From assembly GCA_964572725.1 (NCBI GenBank), contig CAZNFW010000005.1:1-64000 (forward strand): a DNA stretch of 64,000 nt, written 5' to 3'. Made by a program: the position numbers and the translations under genes. Source of the stretch: Rosettibacter sp964572725 (GTDB lineage Bacteria; Bacteroidota; Ignavibacteria; Ignavibacteriales; Melioribacteraceae). The notes beneath the pieces are model-generated. The model had not been told where the DNA came from and ran no database searches. It worked only from the letters and a program-made list of their open reading frames with translations. Of the stretch, positions 26,678 through 36,702 are shown piece by piece. Each line of letters starts with the position of its first letter. Within the stretch, counting starts at the first letter, position 1.

Positions 26678-29600
26678 TCAGATATCAACGGCTGCTACAT
26701 CTTCGTATGTTATTGTTTTCAAATCTTCATCAGTTGGATTAATTATAGAGGAAATTCTTTGTTCTTGTTTTGATATTGCAGAATAAAGAATATTTTTTGC
26801 TGTAAATGCATTTCTAAAGTTTTCATCCCTGTTTTCATATAGTTGAGTAAAAATTTCAAGCAACATTTGTAAAGCACCTTCATCAAGTATATAACCATGA
26901 TTATTTGCAATAAGATATGATATTGAAAGTAATTGACGCGGTGTATAATCATCAAACTCAATAATGTTAGAAAAATTTTTGAAAATATTTGGATGAGTAT
27001 TAATTAGTAAATTCATTTTAGAAGTTATTCCTGAGAAAATAACTACGAATTTATTTTTATAATCAGTCATTCTTTTCAAAATTGTTGATACTGCTTCAAT
27101 TCCAAATTCATCATCGGTATGAAAAAGCTCATATGCTTCGTCTACAAATAATATTCCGCCAAAAGATTCTCTTATAATTTCATCAGTATTAACTGCTGTT
27201 CTTCCTTGATAATTGACAACTAAATCTGTTCTGCAAACTTTTATCAGATGACCGTTACTTAGTATCCCAAGTTCCTTTAATATTTTGCTTAAAATTCTGG
27301 CAACCGTTGTTTTTCCAGTACCATCATTTCCAATAAATATTGAATGAAGATTTTTTTCAATTATATGCAAGCCTCTTTCTTTTTTTAGCTGAATAATTTT
27401 TGATCCACTGATTAACTGGTAAATTTTTTCTTTTGCTTTTTCAAGACCTATAAGGGAATTTAATTCATCCATATATTCCTGTAGTTTGAGCGGGTCTCCC
27501 ATTACTTGATATTCAGAAGCATTGCTGCCTTTTCCTGTCACTTCAATAACATCATCAATTGTAATAGTGTTGATTTTTTCTTCTGTTCTTTCAGATTGTG
27601 GCAAATCTGCTATACGGAGCATGAGTTTTTGTTTTAGCTGTTCGTAGATGTTTCTTACAATTCTTGCATTCCCAAATTTTTTGTCTCTTGTTAGGTATAA
27701 ATTGGTGAAATGTTTATTTAAAAATTCTTCTGCATCTGAAGTTAATTTCTTTTTATCTTTTGAAAGATATCTTTTTATTATTTCCATCATATCATCTGGT
27801 GTATAATCTTCAAAGATAAGAGACTTAGTAAAGCGAGATTCTAAACCCGGATTTGATTCAATAAATTTCTTCATTTCATCTGTATAACCAGCTGCAATTA
27901 CAATAAATTTGCTGCGTTCATCTTCCATTCTTTTTAATAAAATGTCGATTGCTTCTTTGCCAAAATCTGAACCCTGATTTTCAGATTTAATTAGAGAATA
28001 GGCTTCATCAATAAAGAGAGTACCTCCAATTGCTTTATCAATTATGTTAGTTGTTTTTTCAGCTGTCTGTCCAACATAACCTGCAACAAGACCCTGTCTA
28101 TCAGTTTCAACAAGATGACCTTTAGATAATACTCCAAGTGCAGAAAATATTTTACTAAAAATTCTTGCTACAGTAGTTTTGCCAGTACCCGGATTACCAA
28201 GAAATAGGTAATGGTTCGTAATTTTTTCTCTTAAATCTTCTCCTTGCTCCGCATAGAATTTTGCAAGTTTAACTAAGTCATTTATTTCTTTTTTGACTGA
28301 ACTTAATCCTACAAGATTATCTAATTCATTAAGAGCTTCTTGAAGTGCTTCTTCGTTAATTGGCAACTTGAAATCTTTTTCTTTCTCTTTTCTTAATATG
28401 CTCTTAATATCATCAAGTGTTATAGTATTTAAGTTTTCTTTAGTTCGTTCATTATCGGGTAAATTGATTACTCTTTTACTTAAATTAATTTTTGCTTCTT
28501 CGAAAATTTTTCTGACTAATCTTGCATTGCCAAAACTTTTATCTCTGTTTCTATAAAGATTTATGAATTCTTTTTTTAAAAGTTCTAAAGCATCAGGTGT
28601 GATATTGTATTCTTCTTTTTTTAGATAGAGATTAAAAATCTGAATAAGTTCTTCTGGGGTATAATCTTCAAATACAAAAGTATGTGTAAATCTTGATTTT
28701 AATCCGGGATTAGAATTAAGAAATGAATTCATCTCGTCAGTATATCCAGCGGCGATAACAACAAATTCTCCTTTGCGGTCTTCCATTCTTTTGAGAAGAA
28801 TATCAATTGCTTCCTGACCAAAATCCTGAGAGCCTCCGCCTTTTTTAACAAGAGTGTATGCTTCATCAATGAATAGTACACCTCCCATAGCATCATTGAT
28901 TACTTTTTCTGTTTTTTGAGCTGTTTCCCCGATATATTGACCAACTAATCCAGCACGATCAACTTCAATAACATGACCAGATGGGAGAATTCCCATAGCT
29001 TTAAAAATATTTCCAAGTAATCTTGCAATTGTTGTTTTACCTGAACCTGGGTTACCAAGAAAAATTGCATTAATAGCAATCTTGTCTTCGGTTTTCAATC
29101 CGAATTTTTTTCGCTCGTTTAAAAATTCCAGATATGAAATAAAATCTCGAATAGCTTGTTTAATATTATTCAAGCCGATAAATGAATCTAATTCAGTTAA
29201 TAATTCATTAATACTTTTATCTGATGAGGGAATTATAGAAGCTGTTGTTTCTTTTGTTTTGGGAACTGGATGTGGCGGAATAATTTCTTCATCGCTAATT
29301 CTGAAACTGCTTATTCCAAAATACTTCTCTCCGACTTTAAAATTGTTTATATATACTTCAACTTTTGCCTGACCTTTCTTCCAGAACCCAGGTTTATCTG
29401 CACCCATATTTTGTGTGAAAATTACTGAATCCCAATCTTTAGGCACATTTAACTTAAACTCATTCTGTCCAATTTCGAAATCATCAATGTACCAGACAAG
29501 TCTGCAATCGTAAGCTCGATTTTCTTTTTGATAGAATGGATTATTGAAAATAACTTCAGCTCCCAACCAATTTACATTTTTATCCACCTGGTTGTAGTAA

Positions 29601-30559
29601 TGTCTTTCGTCAGGTTTGGTTTCTCTTTCAGGATCATAAATTTTTATTGATACAATTTGCACATTGTCATTAGGATAATAAATCGAATTGAACTTGTATT
29701 CTTCTTTACGATCTTCAATTTTAGATAAATCAGGGAGTTGAAATGTTGTTTTTCTTTCTGCTGTTTTCGGTTCTTCTGTTTCTTCGTCGGCGGACAAATA
29801 TTTCTTAAGTGAACTGTAGATGAAATTAAATTTCTTGTTATTATTAAATTTATTTTTAATTAATTCAGCTTTTTTTAGTGCAGGTTTATATTGGAATAAA
29901 TAAAACATTGATTCTAATTCAATAAGCTCAACTTCATCTTTTTCATTGTCCTGAATTTTTTGTGATAATAATTTTTTAGAGGCATGCAATGCAAACCAAT
30001 ATTCTTTGTCTTTTAATGCTTCTTTTGCATCATTTAATAATTCTTTAATTTTTACAGGAGATAATTTATTGTCATTACTAAAGTAAATCTTTGCTTTGTG
30101 AATATATTCTTTTAATACATTCCATGATTTATTTTTATCCTCATCAATCAAGTAACCGATTTTTAATGTTTCTAATGCATCGTCAAATTTTTTAAGACCT
30201 GCAAAAGAACGAGCAAGAGTTAAATAGGTCCAGCTTAATAAGTCTCTTTCTTTATTTAATGATTTTTCAATGTCAGCTATAGCGCCTTCAAAAATACTTA
30301 AGCGGGAGAGTAAATAAGCTCTAAAAAATCTTGTTCGAGAAGATTCTCCTTTTAATTCAACAGCTAGATTGGCATATTCAAGTGCTTTAGATGGATTTCC
30401 ATTTTCGAGATATGCCCATGCAAGACAAATAGCTGCTTCGCTATCATCAGGTCTGAGCTGGTAAACCTTTTCTGCAGTTGATAATGCTAATCTGTACCTG
30501 CCATTCCAGAGGTGTTCATATGCTTCAGCTTGAAGATTATTTAGTTCTTCGTTTGTCAT
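26678..30559 (-). CDS. TPR-like protein with three CbbX/SpoVK-type AAA domains
   Basis: A 1293-residue protein. Order: TPR-like repeats (about 1-170), a helical section (170-260), a beta-rich domain (about 285-425) of unknown type, then three CbbX-type AAA modules with Walker A GNPGSGKT at 502-509, GNPGTGKT at 788-795 and GNDGTGKT at 1077-1084. Each has a Walker B (LFIDEAYTL, LFIDEAYSL, LFVDEAYEL) and a pore-loop-like segment (YIGETA, YVGQTA, YQGRTA). In modules 1 and 2 a P-G-L-x-S-R-F segment supplies a likely arginine finger; in module 3 the arginine is replaced by Asn. Known relatives with TPR plus one such AAA domain include EccA of type VII secretion; CbbX remodels Rubisco. The substrate here is unknown. 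The ABC exporter genes follow within 30 bases. Confidence 0.85.
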   Translation of the reverse strand: MTNEELNNLQAEAYEHLWNGRYRLALSTAEKVYQLRPDDSEAAICLAWAYLENGNPSKALEYANLAVELKGESSRTRFFRAYLLSRLSIFEGAIADIEKSLNKERDLLSWTYLTLARSFAGLKKFDDALETLKIGYLIDEDKNKSWNVLKEYIHKAKIYFSNDNKLSPVKIKELLNDAKEALKDKEYWFALHASKKLLSQKIQDNEKDEVELIELESMFYLFQYKPALKKAELIKNKFNNNKKFNFIYSSLKKYLSADEETEEPKTAERKTTFQLPDLSKIEDRKEEYKFNSIYYPNDNVQIVSIKIYDPERETKPDERHYYNQVDKNVNWLGAEVIFNNPFYQKENRAYDCRLVWYIDDFEIGQNEFKLNVPKDWDSVIFTQNMGADKPGFWKKGQAKVEVYINNFKVGEKYFGISSFRISDEEIIPPHPVPKTKETTASIIPSSDKSINELLTELDSFIGLNNIKQAIRDFISYLEFLNERKKFGLKTEDKIAINAIFLGNPGSGKTTIARLLGNIFKAMGILPSGHVIEVDRAGLVGQYIGETAQKTEKVINDAMGGVLFIDEAYTLVKKGGGSQDFGQEAIDILLKRMEDRKGEFVVIAAGYTDEMNSFLNSNPGLKSRFTHTFVFEDYTPEELIQIFNLYLKKEEYNITPDALELLKKEFINLYRNRDKSFGNARLVRKIFEEAKINLSKRVINLPDNERTKENLNTITLDDIKSILRKEKEKDFKLPINEEALQEALNELDNLVGLSSVKKEINDLVKLAKFYAEQGEDLREKITNHYLFLGNPGTGKTTVARIFSKIFSALGVLSKGHLVETDRQGLVAGYVGQTAEKTTNIIDKAIGGTLFIDEAYSLIKSENQGSDFGKEAIDILLKRMEDERSKFIVIAAGYTDEMKKFIESNPGLESRFTKSLIFEDYTPDDMMEIIKRYLSKDKKKLTSDAEEFLNKHFTNLYLTRDKKFGNARIVRNIYEQLKQKLMLRIADLPQSERTEEKINTITIDDVIEVTGKGSNASEYQVMGDPLKLQEYMDELNSLIGLEKAKEKIYQLISGSKIIQLKKERGLHIIEKNLHSIFIGNDGTGKTTVARILSKILKELGILSNGHLIKVCRTDLVVNYQGRTAVNTDEIIRESFGGILFVDEAYELFHTDDEFGIEAVSTILKRMTDYKNKFVVIFSGITSKMNLLINTHPNIFKNFSNIIEFDDYTPRQLLSISYLIANNHGYILDEGALQMLLEIFTQLYENRDENFRNAFTAKNILYSAISKQEQRISSIINPTDEDLKTITYEDVAAVDI

Positions 30560-30697
30560 CTTTTATGAAAAAATTTTATTTCACAATAGAAAATAAAAAA
30601 AGTATTAAGTATTTACTACAATTCATAAAATCTCCTGAAAGAAAATAAAACTTTCGATATGTTATTATCGTCTAACCAGTCAAAGTTTGGAGGTTAT

Positions 30698-31351
30698 ATG
30701 AAAAGAAAAATGATTTCTTTTGTATTACTTATTGCTTTGATTGCTAGTGGTTGTTCATGCGCTTTCTGGGGTATCAGAGGAAATGGAAAGTTAAAAACAG
30801 AAAATCGAAACATTTCCGATTTTACTAAATTGGAAGCAGCAGGTTCATATTTAATTAAAGTGAAATGCGGAGAGGAACCATCATTAAAAATTACAGCTGA
30901 AGAAAATTTGTTGTCTTTTATTAGAAGCAGTGTTTATGGAAAAACATTAAGAATTGATACGAGAAAAAATATCTCCCCTCGAAAAGAAATTGTATTAGAA
31001 ATTACTGTTGATGATTTAAAAGAATTAAATTGTTCAGGAGCTAATTCAATAAATGTTAAGAATATAAATAATGATGAATTTACTGTTAACTTAAGCGGTG
31101 CGGGGAATATTAAATTATCAGGAGTTACACATATACTTAATGCAGAAATATCAGGAGCTGGAAATTTTTATGCCAGAGACTTAAAAGCTGAAGTTGTTTT
31201 TGTATCTGTAAGCGGTGCAGGAAATGCAGAAGTATATTCTTCAAATTATCTTAATGCCTCTGTATCAGGTGTTGGCTCAATTGATTATTATGGGAATCCT
31301 CAAGAAACAAAAACAAATGTAACTGGTGTGGGTTCAATAAAACGCAGATAA
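30698..31351 (+). CDS. GIN-domain (DUF2807) lipoprotein
   Basis: A 217-residue putative lipoprotein. The signal peptide ends in the lipobox LIASGC, so Cys22 would be lipidated. The body is a DUF2807 beta-helix with repeated turns of the SGAGN type (SGANS, SGAGN three times, SGVGS, TGVGS), about 20-25 residues apart. Such domains are frequent in Bacteroidetes surface proteins, mostly of unknown role. The frame is open to an upstream ATG at 30659, but 30698 is chosen because GGAGG (30689-30693) lies four bases before it and the signal peptide starts there. A terminator follows. Confidence 0.85.
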   Translation: MKRKMISFVLLIALIASGCSCAFWGIRGNGKLKTENRNISDFTKLEAAGSYLIKVKCGEEPSLKITAEENLLSFIRSSVYGKTLRIDTRKNISPRKEIVLEITVDDLKELNCSGANSINVKNINNDEFTVNLSGAGNIKLSGVTHILNAEISGAGNFYARDLKAEVVFVSVSGAGNAEVYSSNYLNASVSGVGSIDYYGNPQETKTNVTGVGSIKRR

Positions 31352-31372
31352 TTCGATGCATGATAACTCCTT

Positions 31373-31413
31373 AACAAAAAAGCAGGGTATTTTTTGAGCT
31401 CTGCTTTTTTGTT
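31373..31413 (+). terminator. Intrinsic terminator after the GIN-domain gene
   Basis: A perfect stem AAAAAAGCAG (31376-31385) with CTGCTTTTTT (31401-31410), extendable by three pairs, encloses a 15-base loop. The T-rich arm serves as the tract on the plus strand. The loop and 3' arm overlap the candidate purE promoter. Confidence 0.75.
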
Positions 31414-31424
31414 TATTATATTTG
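31394..31424 (+). promoter_or_regulatory. Candidate FCB-type promoter for purE
   Basis: TTG (31394-31396), 20 bases, then TATATTTG (31417-31424), an exact TAnnTTTG. The last G is 32 bases before the purE ATG. The -33 element lies inside the loop of the preceding terminator, so the two signals are interleaved. Confidence 0.55.
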
Positions 31425-31455
31425 CTGTTGAATTAAAAGTCTAACAGGAATTATT

Positions 31456-31947
31456 ATGGGAAATAAAACTTTAGTTAGCATTATTATGGGAAGTGATTCA
31501 GATCTTCCTGTTATGAAAAAAGCTGCTGAATTATTAGAAGAATTTCAAATTAAATATGAAATGAAAATACTATCAGCACATCGAGTACCAAATCATGTAA
31601 AAGAATATGTTTCAGGTTTAGCTGAAAAGGGAGTAAAAGTTGTAATTGCAGGGGCTGGCTTAGCAGCTCATTTACCGGGTGTTGTAGCATCATACACTCA
31701 TCTTCCTGTTATTGGAGTTCCACTGAAGAGCGGTGCATTAAATGGTTTGGATTCATTATTATCAATTGTACAAATGCCAGGGGGTGTTCCTGTTGCTACT
31801 GTGGCGATTGATGGTGCAAAAAATGCAGGATTGTTAGCCGTACAAATTCTTTCTACAAGTAATAATAATCTTTCGAAAAAAATGATTGAATATAAAAAGT
31901 CAATGCAAGATGAAGTTTTGAAAAAAGATGCAGAACTGAATAAATAA
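31456..31947 (+). CDS. purE: N5-carboxyaminoimidazole ribonucleotide mutase
   Basis: A 163-residue class I PurE that moves the carboxylate of N5-CAIR to give CAIR in purine synthesis. The N-terminal GSDSDLPVMKKAAELL motif, the SAHRVP motif (about 43-48) with its catalytic histidine, and the AGAGLAAHLPGVVAS and GVPLKSGALNGLDSL segments are all typical. No purK is adjacent, so the gene appears monocistronic. AGGAA precedes the ATG at a usual distance. Confidence 0.97.
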   Translation: MGNKTLVSIIMGSDSDLPVMKKAAELLEEFQIKYEMKILSAHRVPNHVKEYVSGLAEKGVKVVIAGAGLAAHLPGVVASYTHLPVIGVPLKSGALNGLDSLLSIVQMPGGVPVATVAIDGAKNAGLLAVQILSTSNNNLSKKMIEYKKSMQDEVLKKDAELNK

Positions 31948-31998
31948 ATTTTTAATAGTTATTCAAAATGTAATTCTTATATAAATCACCGTAAATTT

Positions 31999-34332
31999 TT
32001 ATGTATTCGTATAATATTTAATCTTGTCAATAAATTCCTTGCTGTCTATTGGCTTAGGAATATAATCTGTAGCCCCAACTTCAAGGCATTTTTCTCTGTC
32101 GCCTTTCATAGCAAATGCAGTTAATGCGATTATTGGAACATCTTTATATTCAGGCATTTGTCGAATCTTTTCTGTAGCTTCAAATCCATTCATGATTGGC
32201 ATTTGCATATCCATGAGTATTAAGTCAAATTTTTCCTGTTTAGCCATTTTAACAGCATCTTCACCATTTTCAACTACTACAATGTTTTCAAAATTATTTT
32301 TCTTTAATAAGCGTGTGACAATTATCTGAGAATGTTTATAATCTTCTGCAAGTAAAATTTTCTTTACACCCTTTTTAGAAAGTACTTCTTCGGCAGGGGG
32401 AGGAACTTCGTATCTATTAATCATTGCATTGATAACATCAGCAAGGTCTTCAATATTTGTAGAACGTTTTTCGAGTAATTCATCGAATAAACCTTCGATT
32501 TTATGAAGGTCTTCTTTGTAATTTTCTTTTCCTGTATAAATAATAATTGGTAAATGCGTAAATCGTTTTTCGGATTTAATCATTTTTATTAATTCGAAGC
32601 CGTTTGGAGAAGGCATATCCAGGTCAATAATAGCAAGGTCAATATCCTTGTCTTTTATAAATTCCATTACATTGGCAGATACATTTTCTGCTAGAGCATT
32701 AAATCCAACACTTTCAATTGCCTGTTTAACTAAATTTAATGTGGGTATATCATCGTCAACACACAAAATTGTTGAATTTTTTCTTAACTTGTAACTTGTT
32801 AGTACTTCTACTAAATAATTGTAATTAATTGGTTTAATAAAATATTCAACAGCACCCATTAAAAATGCTTTTTGCTGCTCAGGCTCTATTGAACAAACTA
32901 TTACGGGGACATTTTTTGCGTTTGGATTTTCATGAATTTTTTTCAGTAACTCAAGTCCATTTGTATTAGATAATTCAATGTCAAGAATTATTGCAAGCAA
33001 ATGTTCTGAATTAATAATATTAAATGCTTGCTCTTCTGTGCTTACAATTGCAGGAACATATCCCCACTTATTTAAATAATTGCTAAGCAGCTTTGATGTC
33101 GCATAATCATCTTCAATAACAAGAACTTTATTTTTTGAAGAGGGCTGCGGAAGTTTTGAGATCGTAGATTCTAATTCTGACATCTTTTCTCCATTAATTG
33201 TAAAGTAAAATATTATTCCTTTCGGCGATTTATTTTTAATTGTAATATTTCCGCCAAGAAAATTTATATATTTTTGGACTAAAGTTAAACTTAAGCCTGT
33301 TAAATTAGTATTCTTAAATTCAGGCAAGCTTTGAAGCTTAAACGGTTCGAAAAAGTTATTTATTATGTCTGCATCAAGATTTTTTCCTTCGTTTGATATA
33401 ACACATTCTAGCTTTTTATTTTGATTGAAGGAAACTTTTATTAAAATCTTCCCTTCATCTGATAATATCGAAGCAACATATATAAGTGTGCTTAATATAT
33501 ATTTTATTTTTTGTTCATCTTTTTCAACTGATATATTTAACTCTGGTGAAATATCTACTTCAAAATTTATTTTTTTGTTTGTTCTTGTTTTAAAAAGATT
33601 GACAATATCGTTGATGAATTTAAATAAATTAATTTGACTTTTACTTAATGATAAATTGTTGGACTCATATTTTGAAAGCTCGCTTAAGTCATTGATGTTT
33701 AATAAAATACTTTGAACATTTTTCTTTATTAAAGATAATTGTTCTGAGGAATCAGTATTCTTATTCTCTAAAAGAATATTATATGAATTAATGATTGATG
33801 ACGCATTTGATTTTAGTTCTTGTGTTGTATGAAAAACAAGATTAGGGAAATAAGCCATCGAATCTGGCTGTCTGTTATACCAGTACTCAATAAATAATCC
33901 AATTAAATGAAGAGTATTTTCAATAATTGTTTTTTTAAATTTATCTATTTCAGTTCTGGACGCAATTTTCAATAAAAAATTTATAGAATCGGAAATCTTA
34001 ATTAATGCACATGCTTCATGAAATTTGCTATCTGATATTTTTATTTTGCAGTCAGTTTTATAATTAAGAACATATTGGGTTTCTTCCGAAATAACATTGC
34101 ATTCATCACAATTAAAATTATTTGACTTTAGAAACTCATTGCTAATATTATTTGATTTACCTACAAGCTTGAATGAATTTTTTCCATTTACCTTAAATAA
34201 AACTGCAGATTCAAGATTAAATTCTTTTACTAAAAAGTTGCATACTTCATTGAGAAAAAATTTATCTCTTTGTTTTGCTAATTCAGCCAATTCATAAATC
34301 TTCAGAATAAGTTCATTAATTTCATTATACAT
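31999..34332 (-). CDS. Hybrid histidine-kinase-like protein with three receiver domains
   Basis: A 777-residue soluble signalling protein. A GAF-like N-terminus (about 1-160) precedes a dimerisation/phosphoacceptor-like helix near 170 and a HATPase-like domain (about 255-385). Three receivers follow: about 400-515 (VLVIEDD, ILDIEL), 520-635 (ILCVDDD, IIDLDMPSP) and 657-775 (ILLAEDY, LMDMQMPIMNGFEATEKI). The kinase looks degenerate: the ELKSN segment lines up with ELRTP but has Gln where the histidine should be, the N-box asparagine is missing (LIYVASIL), and the G1 box reads NEGKNL. A nearby His in LVFHTTQ could still be used. It may act as a phosphate sink or scaffold. No transmembrane segment is seen. 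Confidence 0.85.
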   Translation of the reverse strand: MYNEINELILKIYELAELAKQRDKFFLNEVCNFLVKEFNLESAVLFKVNGKNSFKLVGKSNNISNEFLKSNNFNCDECNVISEETQYVLNYKTDCKIKISDSKFHEACALIKISDSINFLLKIASRTEIDKFKKTIIENTLHLIGLFIEYWYNRQPDSMAYFPNLVFHTTQELKSNASSIINSYNILLENKNTDSSEQLSLIKKNVQSILLNINDLSELSKYESNNLSLSKSQINLFKFINDIVNLFKTRTNKKINFEVDISPELNISVEKDEQKIKYILSTLIYVASILSDEGKILIKVSFNQNKKLECVISNEGKNLDADIINNFFEPFKLQSLPEFKNTNLTGLSLTLVQKYINFLGGNITIKNKSPKGIIFYFTINGEKMSELESTISKLPQPSSKNKVLVIEDDYATSKLLSNYLNKWGYVPAIVSTEEQAFNIINSEHLLAIILDIELSNTNGLELLKKIHENPNAKNVPVIVCSIEPEQQKAFLMGAVEYFIKPINYNYLVEVLTSYKLRKNSTILCVDDDIPTLNLVKQAIESVGFNALAENVSANVMEFIKDKDIDLAIIDLDMPSPNGFELIKMIKSEKRFTHLPIIIYTGKENYKEDLHKIEGLFDELLEKRSTNIEDLADVINAMINRYEVPPPAEEVLSKKGVKKILLAEDYKHSQIIVTRLLKKNNFENIVVVENGEDAVKMAKQEKFDLILMDMQMPIMNGFEATEKIRQMPEYKDVPIIALTAFAMKGDREKCLEVGATDYIPKPIDSKEFIDKIKYYTNT

Positions 34333-34431
34333 ATTTTCTCTCTTGTTAAAATAAAATTCATTTTTTCAAAGATATAAAAATTGGTCTTTAGTTAAAATTA
34401 TATGTTCATGTAATAAAAAATATTTTACTCC

Positions 34432-36585
34432 TTATAAATTATCGAGGAAATAATTGGTTATTTTAGTAAAAAGATGCAGTGCATCTTTTCCAGTTACACC
34501 ATGACCGTGACCAATATAAGGGAAATAATCTAAAGGCTTATTTAATTCAGTGGCTTTTTGAACAAATGCTAAAGTATTTTGCCATACGACTACAGGGTCA
34601 GATGTTCCATGAACCAGCAAAAGTTTTCCATTTAAATTTCGAACATAATTTAATAATGAAGATTCTTTGTAACCTTCTGGATTGGATTGTGGAGTATCCA
34701 TATATCTTTCTGTATACATTACTTCATAAAATTTCCAATCAATTACAGCTCCACCGACAACACCAACTTTAAATGTGTTGTTTGTCCTTAACATTAATGA
34801 TGTTGCCATAAAACCACCATAACTCCACCCAAAGACACCAAATCTTGTTGTATCGATGTATGACAAGGTTTTTAAGTAATTTATACCGCTCATCTGGTCT
34901 TTAACTTCAATTGTTCCTAATCTTCTAAAAGTAGCTTGTTCAAATTCTAAGCCTCTGTTTGCCGAACCACGATTATCAAGTGTGAAGATAATGTAACCTT
35001 TCTGAGCCATCATGTAAAACCATAAAAAGTATCTTCCATAACCAAAGCTGTTTGTTATTTCTTGAGCATGAGGACCACCATAAACATATACTATTACTGG
35101 ATATTTTTTCGTTTCATCAAAATCAGGAGGTAAAATCATTCTGCAAAAAAGTTCAATACCATCTTCATTTTTTATACTGAAGATTTTTGTTTCTCCAATT
35201 TTATATTCTTTAAGAGGATTATCAGCTTTAAGAAGATTTTTTATTATTTCACCTTTTTTATTAACTAAATTTATTATTCTCGGGGTTGTTAAGTTAGTAT
35301 AAGAGTTTAAGAAATAGTTTTGATTGAAATTTGGAAGAATAGTATGAATACCAGATTCGTTTGTTAATTTTTTAGTTGCACCAGTTTCTAAATTTATTTT
35401 ATAAACATGACGTTCAAGCGGACTTTCTTTAGTTGATGTTATTAAAATATTTTTTCCTGTATTATCAAAGCCAATAAATTTTGTGACTTCCCAGTTGCCT
35501 TTTGTTATTTGACGAATTAGATTTCCTTCGCTGTCATATAAATAAAGATGTTTAAAACCATCTCTTCTGGAAAACCATAAGAATTTTTGATTTGTTTCTG
35601 GAAGAAATATTAAGGGATTTTCAGGTTCAACATATTTTTCATTTTTTTCCTCAAATAAAATTTTTATTTGTTCGCCAGTTATTACATCATATTTTTTTAA
35701 TTGAAGATGATTCTGGTCTCGATTAAGATGAGCTACGTAAAAGTATTTTTCATCGGGTGACCATGTTAAACATGTTAAATATTGATCTAATGGTTCACCA
35801 GTTTTAAGAAAAATAGTTTTATTTGATTTTATATCAAAAATTCCTATAGTAACATTATGACTTGTTTGTCCAGCCATAGGATATTTAATATTTTTTAATC
35901 TTGCTGGGACAGAAGAAATGTCTACAATTGGGTAGTCAGTAACCATTGTTTGATCCATTCTATAAAAAGCAATGTAATTTGAATTTGGCGACCAAAAGAT
36001 TCCGCTTTCGATTCCAAATTCATTTCTGTGAACTGCCTGACCGCATACTATATTTGTATCTTTTTCAAAAGTAATCTGGATTATTTTTGATGGTTCAAGA
36101 TTGACAAAAAGATTATTCACTTTTGTATATGCAACATATTTTGAATTAGGTGCTACAGTTTTATTTTCTGCATTTTCATCAATAGAATTTACAAGTGTAA
36201 GTTTTTTAGTTTCAATATTGTAAAGAAAGAATTTATTATCTATCCAGAAATTAAAAGAAACATTATCAATCCAATGAATTAAAGGGAAATAATTCATTTC
36301 ACTAAAATTTTGTGATTTAAGCAATTTATTTAATTCATCGAGTTTTAAAATTGTATCAGGCTTTTCAGAATTAATCGAAAATTTTAATAGTGCAGTGTTG
36401 GTTTTTGTATCTAAGTAAACATAATTGTTTGTTTTGGGAATCCAGCTGAGTTGCTTGAGATTTGCAGGAGATAATTTTGTGTAAGAATTTAGAACAACAT
36501 CTTCGATATTTAAAAGCTTATCTTGAGGGAATGAAAAACTTACCCATAAAAATGAAAGCAAAAAGAGAAATGATATTTTTCTCAT
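34432..36585 (-). CDS. Secreted prolyl oligopeptidase-family peptidase (DPP-IV-like, S9)
   Basis: A 717-residue exported serine peptidase. A signal peptide (KISFLFLLSFLWVSFSFPQ) is followed by an eight-bladed-propeller-like region (about 40-480) and an alpha/beta hydrolase domain. The catalytic serine is S588 in FGWSYGGFMA, the aspartate D663 in HGTSDPVV, and the histidine is in GHGHGV near 695. The propeller segment RNEFGIESGIFWSPNSNYI carries the paired Glu typical of DPP-IV aminopeptidases. It probably removes N-terminal X-Pro dipeptides in the periplasm. It is 117 bases upstream of nothing on its own strand and probably has its own promoter. Confidence 0.92.
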   Translation of the reverse strand: MRKISFLFLLSFLWVSFSFPQDKLLNIEDVVLNSYTKLSPANLKQLSWIPKTNNYVYLDTKTNTALLKFSINSEKPDTILKLDELNKLLKSQNFSEMNYFPLIHWIDNVSFNFWIDNKFFLYNIETKKLTLVNSIDENAENKTVAPNSKYVAYTKVNNLFVNLEPSKIIQITFEKDTNIVCGQAVHRNEFGIESGIFWSPNSNYIAFYRMDQTMVTDYPIVDISSVPARLKNIKYPMAGQTSHNVTIGIFDIKSNKTIFLKTGEPLDQYLTCLTWSPDEKYFYVAHLNRDQNHLQLKKYDVITGEQIKILFEEKNEKYVEPENPLIFLPETNQKFLWFSRRDGFKHLYLYDSEGNLIRQITKGNWEVTKFIGFDNTGKNILITSTKESPLERHVYKINLETGATKKLTNESGIHTILPNFNQNYFLNSYTNLTTPRIINLVNKKGEIIKNLLKADNPLKEYKIGETKIFSIKNEDGIELFCRMILPPDFDETKKYPVIVYVYGGPHAQEITNSFGYGRYFLWFYMMAQKGYIIFTLDNRGSANRGLEFEQATFRRLGTIEVKDQMSGINYLKTLSYIDTTRFGVFGWSYGGFMATSLMLRTNNTFKVGVVGGAVIDWKFYEVMYTERYMDTPQSNPEGYKESSLLNYVRNLNGKLLLVHGTSDPVVVWQNTLAFVQKATELNKPLDYFPYIGHGHGVTGKDALHLFTKITNYFLDNL

Positions 36586-36625
36586 AGTTTCCTCTTTGAA
36601 TTAGTGATGTTTTTAAGAACATAAA

Positions 36626-36653
36626 AATAAAAAGGGGTTTATAAAAAACCCCT
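36626..36653 (-). terminator. Intrinsic terminator of the tig-clpP operon
   Basis: On the minus strand an 8-bp stem (AGGGGTTT/AAACCCCT; 36633-36640 with 36646-36653) with a five-base loop leads into TTTTTATTTT. It lies 50 bases past the clpP stop. Confidence 0.8.
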
Positions 36654-36702
36654 CAAAAGAATTCTATAAAAAATTAAATATGTATTGCATTAACTTTTGT
36701 TA

